A program made the position numbers and the translations under genes. Under the pieces are notes generated by a model. It was not told the origin of the DNA and searched no databases. It was given only the letters and a program-made list of their open reading frames with translations. From Serinus canaria (lineage: Eukaryota > Chordata > Aves > Passeriformes > Fringillidae), in assembly GCF_022539315.1 (NCBI RefSeq), contig NC_066343.1, positions 38,172,649 to 38,236,648 on the forward strand: a DNA stretch of 64,000 nucleotides, given 5' to 3'. Positions 50,705 through 59,972 of this stretch are shown in pieces (within the stretch, counting starts at the first letter, position 1; each line of letters starts with the position of its first letter).

Positions 50705-51211
50705 TGCGCGGGCCCGCCAAGGCTCCCTCACACGGTAATGGCGGACGGGCTGGGCGGAAGGGATGGAGAAGGAACTTTCTTTACAAACCCCCAGGGGCAG
50801 CTGATCCTGGTGTCCCCTCTGGACAGCAAAGGGACCTGCGGCAGGGGTGGAACCTCTGAGCAGCAGCTGGAACACCAGACAGGCTCACCCACAGCAGAAG
50901 AAGCAGGATGAGGCTGGGGTCGAGCGGCAGCAGCAAAGCCCTACCCCACGCAGAAGCTTGACCATCCTCAGGAGCTGAGAGAGCAAGACAGCTAGGAGCT
51001 GCTCAGGCCCCTTTCCCAGCCCAATTCTTGTGGTATCTCTGCCTCTACAAGAGGAAACCCTAATATAAGAGAAATGCAGCCAGGTGCCCTCCTCCCCTGA
51101 GCTTGGCAAATTCTTTTCTTTCTCCTAAGTTGTTCTGGTTTCTTAGCAACAAAATGAGAGACAAATTTCCTAAGAGAAAGAAAACGAAAAGAAACACCCT
51201 AACCTCCAACA

Positions 51212-52048
51212 ATGACATGGCCAAATATTAGTGAAAATAGCCTTTTTGAAAAGGTTATTGGAACTATTGGGTATTTAAAAATCCAGCTTTATAAGGAAAA
51301 GCAATTTGCACAAGCCCTAAACTGCAAATGCAAGGAGTAAGGGAAGGTGTCTGGTTTCCCTTGTTAGATGTGTGTGTCATCTGTGTTAAAGTTAACGGCA
51401 ATTGTGCATGGGGAGTATCTCTTTTAATTTTAAGCTTCAGAATGCAGAAAAGGAAGGAAGCAGCTCTAATTACTTTCCCACCATAACACTGAGAAGGCCC
51501 AATGGGTGGTGAAATGGAGCAGCCAGTGTCTCAGCCTTAGGGCTTCTAGGTAAAGCTATAGAGCATTTATTTCTCACTAGAACTCACAACATTGGTGTGT
51601 TGCAAGCATTCAGTCATCCTTCCATTTGTTAAACCAGTTAAATGCTCTTTTTAAAGTGATCACTGGGAATATTTGTCTACACACGGGGGTTATTCAGAAA
51701 CACATCACTTATTCTGATTACTACTGGGAGTTCTCATTGCATAAAGGCATAGGCACAAGCAAGTTTGCTTATTTTGAAAATGAACTTTCTGAGTAAATTG
51801 TGCTCATAACTTGGCATGTAAAATAGATGCAGTTGCACACTTCACACCCATGTAGATATTGATATGCAGCAAAATAACTTGACATTAAACATATGGTCAA
51901 GAAACATCCCAGTGTTATTCCCATGCAAATATTTTCATGCATGTCTATGTGTACTCAAGTACAGGCTGGTGTTTTGTCCCAGACTATGTAATTACTTCTG
52001 TAATTAGGTTTTTACATAAACCTCCACTCAAACTTTATTCTTTCAAAA
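51212..52048. other. Non-coding, nothing recognised
   Basis: AT-rich unique-looking sequence downstream of the LTR. No coding frame or repeat recognised. Confidence 0.5.
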
Positions 52049-52108
52049 ATGCACTTTAATTTTTACTTTGATAATTATAAGATCTTCATAATTATAAACA
52101 AAGTGCAT
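52049..52108. repeat. Interrupted inverted repeat, 60 bp
   Basis: ATGCACTTT (52049-52057) pairs with AAAGTGCAT (52100-52108). Inside, ATAATTAT occurs on both sides of GATC (52071 and 52089) and is self-complementary. The arms differ by an insertion of several bases on the left, so the stem is interrupted. The whole segment is AT-rich. Confidence 0.75.
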
Positions 52109-53586
52109 TAGAGAAAAAGGAATATTTAATGACCTTAAAACAAAGTGGCAAAATAGTATTGGTTCAAGAAATATCTTTTGACAGCAATGCATGATTCAGT
52201 TCTGCTGCTGATTATCACAGGAAGTTCCTGAGGCCAAGAGCATGCCAAGACCATTTAAAAAGACTGGATATTAATGGAAATAAAAACCACACCAAATGGT
52301 CTTTCTTGGTTATTGTCAAAATATTGGAAGAGTGTTTGATTTCTTGTTACCCTGCTTAAAACCATCTCTTTTGTAAGAGCAAAAGGTGGGCCCTATGTTT
52401 GCAGATGTAGTCTAAAGATGAAGTGTTTGGCTGCTTTCTACATTATCTGCTTGGAAAACATATTTATTCTTCTATGAACAGCTTCCCCAGGTCACCCCAT
52501 AAGATTGATTTTCCTACTGCTTTTGCTTCAATCACAGAAATTCCTTTCTTGAGGAAAAGATAATCAATAACAGATATTCCTTCAGTTTTATCAAATGCTC
52601 TAAAACAATGCATTACGGAGTAAAAGTTTGTTTTGGTAATGCATGGGAAGCTTACTAAGCTCTATTTATGCAAGCCCTGCACAAATCAGTTGTGAAAGTC
52701 AAGTCCATAGTAATGTTTAGAGTTGAGCAAAAAGGTTAATTTTTTTTGTTTTGTTTGTTTTGGTTTTGTGCAGGTATTTTAAAAAGTCTGCAGAGTTTTG
52801 AATAAAATGTAATAGACTTGAACACCCCATATTTAGATCTGAATATAGGTTGCAGTCGGAAATTTCATGAGGGAAGAGAAAATATTTGTAAGGCTTCATT
52901 TTAGATGCTAAGCCTAGATATCTGATCATGTAGTGTAACGTAGATTCCATCTGGGGGTGGTGGGGAGGAGTGGGTCCTGCGAGCAGTTAAATGTCCACGG
53001 CCTGGCTGTAGGCTCCGTGAGCTTTCGGGTGCAGAAGGCCGGTGGTGAATCCTCCCATGCTGCTTTCTGCCTTCACTGAGTGCCAGCATAAATAAAACAC
53101 CCCCACATGTGGTTTACAGGAGAAAAGAAAGGCTGCCCTTGCCTCACAGTGACTGTCTTTGTGGCCCTGTCCCTAAAAACCATACTGAAATGTGAGCACT
53201 GCTGTTGCTTCACATCTTGAGCACTGGGCTGCTTGTTTCGCAGTTTAGTTCAATCATAGTTCATCCAAGTTATGCATAAACCATATGAAATTATACAAAT
53301 CCCCTACCTAATTGTACTAAACAAACCATTTTGGTGGGAACTTAATGGTAAATGGAAGTACTATACAAAATAAAGACAGCTATTTGGTGAATGATTTTTT
53401 TTTTTTGTGGTGAATGACTGTATTCCTTGCGAACAACTTTCACTGAAAAACGTGCAGCAAGACTTACATTTTTAATAACTGATCATTGCTTCCATGCTAG
53501 TGCTTATTTTCCATGCTTATCCTGTTCATTTCCAATTTTCCTCCTGTCCTCTTATTCATAAAAATCATTTAATGAACAAAAATATG
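52109..53586. other. Non-coding, nothing recognised
   Basis: Mostly AT-rich unique-looking sequence, with a more GC-rich patch at about 52950-53060. A T run lies at about 53395-53406. No coding frame recognised. Confidence 0.5.
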
Positions 53587-53625
53587 ATTCCCAGTCAGAC
53601 CACAAAAAGTGGTCTGACTGGGAAT
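53587..53625. repeat. Perfect inverted repeat, 17-bp arms, 5-nt loop
   Basis: ATTCCCAGTCAGACCAC (53587-53603), loop AAAAA, GTGGTCTGACTGGGAAT (53609-53625). All seventeen positions pair and the symmetry ends sharply. Confidence 0.97.
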
Positions 53626-54448
53626 ACACAAAAGGCAAAAAGGTAACCTCAATTCAGCAGAATTCGGTATAAGAACAAGTTTACTGAAGTTTGAAAAATT
53701 CTGTTAAGATCTAATTGCCATTCCTAAAATTTACTTTATTTTTGTCACCTGCTCTTTCATGTTGTTACTAGCCATTTTAGATCCAGGATATCAGTCTCTG
53801 CTGAACAGAAATTCCTGGTATTAGTGGCTTTGTCTTTATTGGAATTCTTGAATTTATACATTCACAAATGAGATGTAGTCTTTGTTTCAGAAGTGGACTG
53901 TTTCACTAGTATTTACATGTCTGAACCAGAACATAGAGGAACAGAAAGGCAAGTATAGATTTTATGGTTTCCACCCTAATCTTTGTTCCTGGAAGCCGTG
54001 AATTATTGTCTGCTCATGCTATTCACGTGATGATCTAAAGACAGCCTAAGTAGCTGTGAGCCCATGGGAACATATTGCACACTGAGGGCTGTGTTATCTC
54101 AGCTTAGTGTGAGCACAACATGGGGAAAAAGTGGAAGTGCCACTATCTGAGATGACATCTCCCTGACATTTCTTGTTTACAAGAAACAAGTTTCTCTGAT
54201 CTGCTGTTTCATACGAGTAAAATGCTAGACCTTTTCTGCAGATGAGTGCCTTGGATGCTTACAGAAAGCTTCAAAAAGCACCAGAATTGATTGAACTTTT
54301 GTACAGAAGACTTCAGGCTCAGACCTAAAAGCATTACATGGTGAAAGACATAGTGCTGCCTATATCTACGTGAGTTGAACCATACTAATTTCTTTGGTTG
54401 ACAAATGAAGCTTTTGAGGAATTTTATTGCTATTGCTTCCCACTTCAG
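53626..54448. other. Non-coding spacer
   Basis: Unique-looking sequence. TTCTTGT/ACAAGAA near 54176-54191 forms a minor hairpin. Upstream of 54449 there is a pyrimidine-rich stretch ending in CACTTCAG, which resembles a splice acceptor. Confidence 0.5.
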
Positions 54449-54652
54449 GTATCAGCATGTGACCATGAAGACCTCCTTTCTCACTGCTTTGAGAAAGGTT
54501 GCAAAGCTGCACTAGGATCACTAGAAAAAATGCAGTGTCATTATAGAACAAGACATGACACTAAAATACAAGGCTGTAGAAAGTCTGTCATTTGCAATTC
54601 TGTAATATGCACTAACATAGTGAAAGATAGGGAAGCTGAGATGCTATGGTAG
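54449..54652 (+). other. Open frame with one C2H2-finger-like motif
   Basis: After an acceptor-like CTTCAG (ending 54448) the frame stays open for 67 codons to a stop at 54650-54652. It encodes CFEKGC, twelve residues, then HYRTRH: C-x4-C-x12-H-x4-H, with Leu and Met at the two usual hydrophobic core positions (C-x3-Phi-x5-Phi-x2-H). The metal-ligand codons are at 54485, 54500, 54539 and 54554. This spacing is that of a classical C2H2 zinc finger. There is only one finger, no HTGEKP-type linker, no clear donor site after it and no protein I recognise. It may be an exon, a decayed exon or a chance match, so I do not call it a CDS. Confidence 0.3.
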
Positions 54653-57302
54653 CAATGTGCACTTACCATATTTCTCTGGTCTAGAAAGAGACCACAACAC
54701 TTTATTTTGACAAGGGATAATATACATCTTTGAGAGTGACTATGAAAGAAAATTTAGCTTGAGATGTCAAACAGTCCAACAGGCAACAGAAAGCTGCTAA
54801 CATCTGCTTAGGTGTCATATTTTCTTGTGTGAAAATTACATTGCAGATTGTAGCAGCAATCTTTGCAAGAGTTGCACTATTTCAGAAGAGAAACACCACC
54901 TAAGGTAGAACATTGTTTATTTAAAACGAAATTAGGAACCAACCATTGTTCCTGGTATTGTTCACAGTCTTCAGTGTATCATGAGAACCTTTTGTGTTTC
55001 TTTAACTGCTATAAATACAGATTCAGCTTGCCACACACAGAGAACTTCATCTGAATCTTGTCAAATGAGTACATTATTTACATTTCATCCCATTCTAAAA
55101 TGTGGCTTTCTCTTTTGAGCTTGTAAGTGCGGTAGCAATGCAACACCAACACAAGCATGTGTTACTACATCATGGACTGTATACTTTCCTGACCACAGTG
55201 GTGTCAAATGGGAAAGCCTTTTTTCTTCAAATGGCATTTGAACCTTCCAAAAAACAAAAACCAGGATCAATCATCTTGTATTAAAAAAAAAAAAAAAAGG
55301 ATGCCAACCTGCATCAATTAATCAAGTGTCCTCACTTCTCTTGGCCTGCTCTTTCCCCTTTTCTGCATGAGTAACCTAAAACCATGCATGTAATTATCTG
55401 ACAGTTATTTAAGTAATAAAAAAATAATTTTAGTAATCCCTGTTCCCTTTCATGACTGGAATCTTTTCTCAAGTGTATGGCTCCATCTCAGGGAGCATAT
55501 ATATTATTACCATTTTTAGCTAGAGTCAGTGGCTTTTATTTTTTTTCACAGATACACAAAATGAAGAAGTCTGTTTGTTTCTGTCTCTGTTTTTTTTCCA
55601 AGTGTAAACTAAACAAATGCTTTTACATCTCTTGCTGGTTAGCAGCCAATGTAAATGCTTATGCTAGGAGAACAAGCCCATTTCCTGCCGTTAAGGCTTT
55701 TTTGTTTATCCTAGAGCTACTCACTGCCACTGCCTGCCCCTGACAGACTATTAACCCCTGTTTCTAGCAGGAATACCAGATGTGGGTTTCTTAAGCAAAT
55801 TATTGGTTATTTCACCACATGTCGTTTTTACATTTAAGTGTTTCCAGCCTCTCAGAACATTCCACAGAAACAACATCACATTTTCCCTCAACCTGTTAAT
55901 TAGCATAATTGTTTATCAGCCTGAAACCACAAATAGAGTTTGTTAAGCAGCAGACAGATAGGCACTAGGTAGTGGCCCAAGAGACTAGAAAGAGTGATGA
56001 GAGGAGGGAGGCTGTGGGAAGGCATGCTGTTTGCATTTGTCTCCACCACCTCCTCTGAAGACCTCTCCAGCTGATATGACACATCTCTCTTTCATGCTGC
56101 AGGCAGAAGAGGTTTCAGGGTTAGTTTTCTGCCAAGTTCAACCCAGCTGTAACAGGGAGATCTGGCTCCAGATGATCACCCCGAAAAGAGGTGATATGAG
56201 AAATATGCACCCTCTTCTATCTCTGGCAAAGTCCAGTCCTCCCCTTGGATTGATATGTTCCTTGTGTATTTATCTAATCTCCCTCACTGAAAGGAATGAT
56301 AAGATTGCAACATTTGTAAAACCTCAAGGATGTAGTTTCTTCAATCAGCATTAACCAAGAGGGTCTTTGTCTAGCCTTGTGCAAGCAGCATTCATCCTTA
56401 GGTAAAAAAAAAAAAAACTTTTCAGAATTTTGTATTGGAAGAAGCAGGTCCAAACTACTCATTAGATCCAAGAACAGATGAAATAAAAATTGGTTGATAG
56501 ATTTAAAATGCTCTGCCCCTTATGCAGAGGGTCTGAATCTGGGCAAATTAAGCCTCTCTTGCCCCAGGCCCCATACGAGACTAGTGTTAGAGGTGTTTCT
56601 GTAGGTCCCTCTATGGGGTGGATGGCACTCACCTTTTAAAAGGTTAGGCAATTTTCTACATGAATGTGTCTAGGTTGCTTTTATAGCTCCATCAAGTCCT
56701 GTACTTCTGCCAACAGCTGTACTGTGGTTTATGCATACCTGGTAATTGACAGGATTTAATGTAAAAATTATTAATGGTGGTATGGAATAGTTATGTTTCT
56801 AAGTGGCTACATTTGGCTATGAGCTGCAGTAGAGTCAATTTTTTTTTTTTTAGTCAGACTTCAGAAAAATATTACTTGGCAAATGAACTAGAATGTTCTG
56901 TGACCACAGTTCAAGTGCTGGTTTTCCTAAAAATGTTCAGGACATCAAATTATATTCCCAAGCATTCCAGTTCATTTGCAAGACTAGAGATACAGTAGAA
57001 AGTATCCAAGACTAGATTGCTCTGATCATAGGCTTCCATGAAGTGATCTGTGAAGTGAAGTAAAACTCAACTCACCTAGGCTGTCAGCAGAATTTCTCAC
57101 AGTGTTTGCCAGTCTTTTTTCCTTAATGACCTCTTTCTAGCTATTCCATTCTAGCTTGTATTTTATCTTGTATCTTTCTTATGTGAGTGAAAAAGAGTTG
57201 AAGAGTTTTTTTCCACAGGAAAAATGACAGGTCTGATACTATTACTCATCATGGGTACAAAGTTGTCTAGGCTTATGTTTTTATGTTTTAATATGCTTGA
57301 AT
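54653..57302. other. Non-coding, no gene recognised
   Basis: AT-leaning sequence with a run of 16 A at 55283-55298, shorter A or T runs near 56404 and 56840, and a 14-bp perfect palindrome at 56631. Frames of up to 107 codons have no recognisable product. Confidence 0.5.
56631..56644. repeat. 14-bp perfect palindrome
   Basis: ACCTTTTAAAAGGT is its own reverse complement. It could be a dimeric protein site, but nothing nearby supports that, and one such site in 64 kb is not surprising. Confidence 0.8.
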
Positions 57303-57328
57303 ATTAATTAATTAATTAATTAATTAAT
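57303..57328. repeat. TTAA microsatellite
   Basis: About six uninterrupted tetranucleotide units of TTAA/ATTA. Ordinary microsatellite. Confidence 0.9.
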
Positions 57329-57913
57329 GATTAATGAAACATTATCAATGTTTGTTATTTAAGATTAGTTTAGTGAATGCAAGTATCACTGCAAAATTTC
57401 AGCTAAGAGGGAGAAGTTCACTGTAATTTTCTTTCTCTTTGTTTTTCCCACACCAACAAAAGATTTAAATATTTAAAAAAATTAAAATCCTATTTCAAAA
57501 TTTTTTTTAAAAAAACCTTTCAGAACCAGTAGAAAAAGCAGTATGATTTTAAGTCCTCCCACTTGGATGCCATTTTTTTTTTTTTTTTGAGGGGGTGTAG
57601 GGCTTTTGTGGACTTTAGAAAGTGGAAAAGCTAAGCAATTTAGACCAAAAAACTCAATGAAACGGCAGCTGGTCTCAAGCCCTAAATACCCCTCAACTCT
57701 AATTGTTCCAGAGAGATGTTTGACTATTAAGTAGCGTTGACAAGTTTGAAGACAGCACCACGTTATTTGATACAGTACAAATTACCATCCTAATTGATAC
57801 TCCTATTTATTTGTGAAAGGTCCTAAAATGTAGTTTATAACATTTAATTCTTGTTTCTCTTTAAGAAACCAGACAGGTAGCCTGCACAGCAGCCTCAAGC
57901 TTACTGGGCAAGC
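57329..57913. other. Non-coding spacer
   Basis: AT-rich sequence with a run of 16 T at 57573-57588 and several A/T runs at 57470-57520. Nothing recognised. Confidence 0.5.
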
Positions 57914-58290
57914 TGTCCAGTGTCCTCTTTAGGTGGCTGTTCCTTGACCCCCAATTTTGAGTAAGTGCAATATTGTTGTTTGGATAACTTCTGCTCTGTC
58001 AGCCTTGCAGAGCCTGAGCTGGCACCCTGCTTGTGTTTTGCATGGCTTCTGTTTCCCTAAGTTACATTTTTCATCTATTTCTCCAAGGCTGTGCTGCTCT
58101 GTTCCACTGTCCTTAAGATAAGAGTAAATATTGTTCTGTTCTGCTATCCTTATCAAGTGAATAAAATGCTGTTCTCTTTTACTTTCTACTGTCCTTATCA
58201 CCTCAAAGCTATTTAAATTTTGGGATTTGTACACGTGCTCTTAATTTATAATGGGCCCCAATCTCTGCAGGAATGTCAGAGAACAACATT
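57914..58290 (+). mobile_element. LTR-type repeat, copy 2 (5' truncated)
   Basis: 57914 to about 58200 aligns with copy 1 at 32641-32916, same strand, at roughly 85% identity by eye. The shared part includes CACCCTGCTTGTGTTTTGCA, CCCTAAGTTACAT and CTCCAAGGCTGTGCTG, and repeated TATCCTTATCAAGTGAATAA units with AATAAA at 58160-58165. It continues past the break point of copy 1 (TCACCTCAAAGCTATTTAAA and on), so it probably keeps the 3' end that copy 1 lost. The 3' limit near 58290 is an estimate. No viral coding sequence adjoins it. Confidence 0.6.
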
Positions 58291-58845
58291 ATTGCAGCAA
58301 CTGTAGTGAAGGACAGTGGTTGCCCACATAGGTTTGGTGCTGGTGCAGGCACTCGATCCCCATGTCCTGTCCCGGCTATCTCCATCTCCCTCTGCATCTG
58401 TCCCTTTCTGCATGTGTCAGGGGCTCTGCTCCATGGCCGGTTATGAAGCCAAGTGCTTTCCAGGTGGTTTTGCAGTTGAAGTAAAGGCTTTGCTCTTGAG
58501 AAACCTGAGCTGGTGCTTTGTTAAAGAGACCTGCAGTTGTCAAACTGGTATTTATATGCTAGATTGCAAGTGAGTTCTTGCTTCTTATATTCTTTTACAT
58601 GTCTTCTTGCAGCTCTTTCCCAGCAAAGGAGAGCAAACAGGCAAGGCTGACACAGGTAACCTAATGGCAATCCTAATGGCCAGCCTTTTATTTGTAAGCC
58701 CACAAGAGACCTGATTTTAGCATTGCACAAGACCTTTGAATTTATCCAGTAGGCAGTGAATGAATTGTATGAATATTTAATTTATCTCTGTTTTAAAATG
58801 CAGATCTACAGAGGCCTAAAGTAAGAAAACCAGACAGTTCTGAGC
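58291..58845. other. Non-coding spacer
   Basis: Unique-looking sequence of average GC between the LTR and the CR1 element. Open frames of up to 85 codons have no recognisable product. Confidence 0.5.
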
Positions 58846-59972
58846 ATGTATGCCTATCTGATTGGCATGGCAGGACAAATTGATGAAGGGAGTGCAGTGG
58901 ATGTTTTCTGCAGTGACTTCAGCAAGGCTTTTGACACTGTTTCCCATGACATCCTGGCAGGTAAGCAGGAAGTGGATCAAGAACTGGCTGAAGGGCAGAG
59001 TTCAGAGGGTCCTGACCAGCAGAACAGAATCCACCTGGAGACCAACAGCCAGTGGCATTCTCTGGGATCAATACTGGAACCAGCCTTGTTCAACTTGTTT
59101 ATCAATGACCAGATGAAGGGATAGAATGTACCCTCAGCAAGTTTGCTGATGGCACTGAACTGGGGGAGTGGTGATCCACCTGAAGGCTCTGCTGCCATTC
59201 TGTGGGACCTTGATAGGCTGCAGAGCTGGGCAGAGAGAAATTTAATGAGCTCACCAAGGGCAGGGGTCGGGTCCTGCACCTGGGCAGGCACCGCCCCAAG
59301 CACCAGCACAGGCCAGGGGCTGTTCCTACAGAGCAGCTCTGTGGAGAAGGACCTGGGACTCCTGGTGGGTCACAAGCCATCCACAAGCTGGCAGTGCCCC
59401 TGTGGCCAGGAGGGCCAAGGGTACCCCGGGGTGCATCAGGAAGAGCATGGCCAGAGGGCTGAGGGAGTTGTGCCTCCACTCGGCCCTGGTGAGGCTGCAT
59501 CTGGAGTGCTGTGTCCAGTTCTGGGCTCCTCAGTACAAGAGAGACAAGGAGCTACTGGAGAGGGTCCAGCAGAGGGTCACAAAGATAATTTGGGGTCTGG
59601 AGCATCTCTCTTATTAGGAGAGACTGCAGCAACTGGGTCTATTTAGTCGGGAGAAGAGAAGACTGATATCTGAAAGGTGCGTGCCAAGAGGATGGTGCCA
59701 GACTTTTTTTCAGTGATGCCCAGTAAAAGGATGAGGACCAATGGCCATAAACTAAATCACAAGAAGCTGCACCATTACATGAGAGAGAATTTAATGAGGG
59801 GTGGCAGAGCACTGGAACAGGCTGCCCTGGGAGTCTCCCTGTCTAGAGACATTCAAAACCCACCTGGATAAGTTCCTGTGTAACCTGCTCTAGGTCACCC
59901 TGCCTGTGCAGGGAATTGGACTGGATAATCTCCAGAGGTCCCTTTCAACTCTAACAATTATGTGATTCTGTG
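58846..59972 (+). mobile_element. CR1 LINE, 5'-truncated, dead copy
   Basis: The segment covers the C-terminal part of the CR1 reverse transcriptase and its 3' end. DFSKAFDTVSH (58915-58947) is RT motif A. FNLFIND follows. The catalytic FADD box reads FADG (59142-59153), because its second Asp codon is GGC. Then come EKDLGLLV, ALVRLHLECCVQFWAPQYK (in 59402-59617), and the non-coding 3' region with GGACTGGATAATCTCCAGAG, ending in TGTGATTCTGTG (59961-59972), the CR1 octamer. These peptides lie in different frames, so several frameshifts separate them. CR1 copies are typically 5'-truncated and lack poly(A), as here. Confidence in CR1 identity is high; the subfamily is not assigned. Confidence 0.95.

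Larger units (their letters stand above)
50351..51211 (+). mobile_element. Apparent solo LTR with GC-rich core
   Basis: The segment opens with TGTGTGACTGTCTTGGTTTG, continues with GCCTCCCTTGAAATGGAGA and CAAAGATATGGGAA, and closes with TAACCTCCAACA, giving TG...CA ends. I recognise these pieces from endogenous-retrovirus LTRs common in songbirds; that assignment is from memory. The middle (about 50545-50760) is CpG-rich, unlike the flanks, and open frames of up to 159 codons there reflect base composition. TATAAGAG near 51064 may be a TATA-like box. No primer-binding site or viral gene follows, so it looks like a solo LTR. I could not find a clear target-site duplication, so the exact ends are uncertain. 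Confidence 0.6.

Noticed and set aside
50432..50911. Overlapping frames of 159, 122 and 115 codons near an ATGGCGGACGGG start
   Set aside because: They lie in the GC-rich core of the LTR on both strands and show no domain; stop codons are simply rare there.
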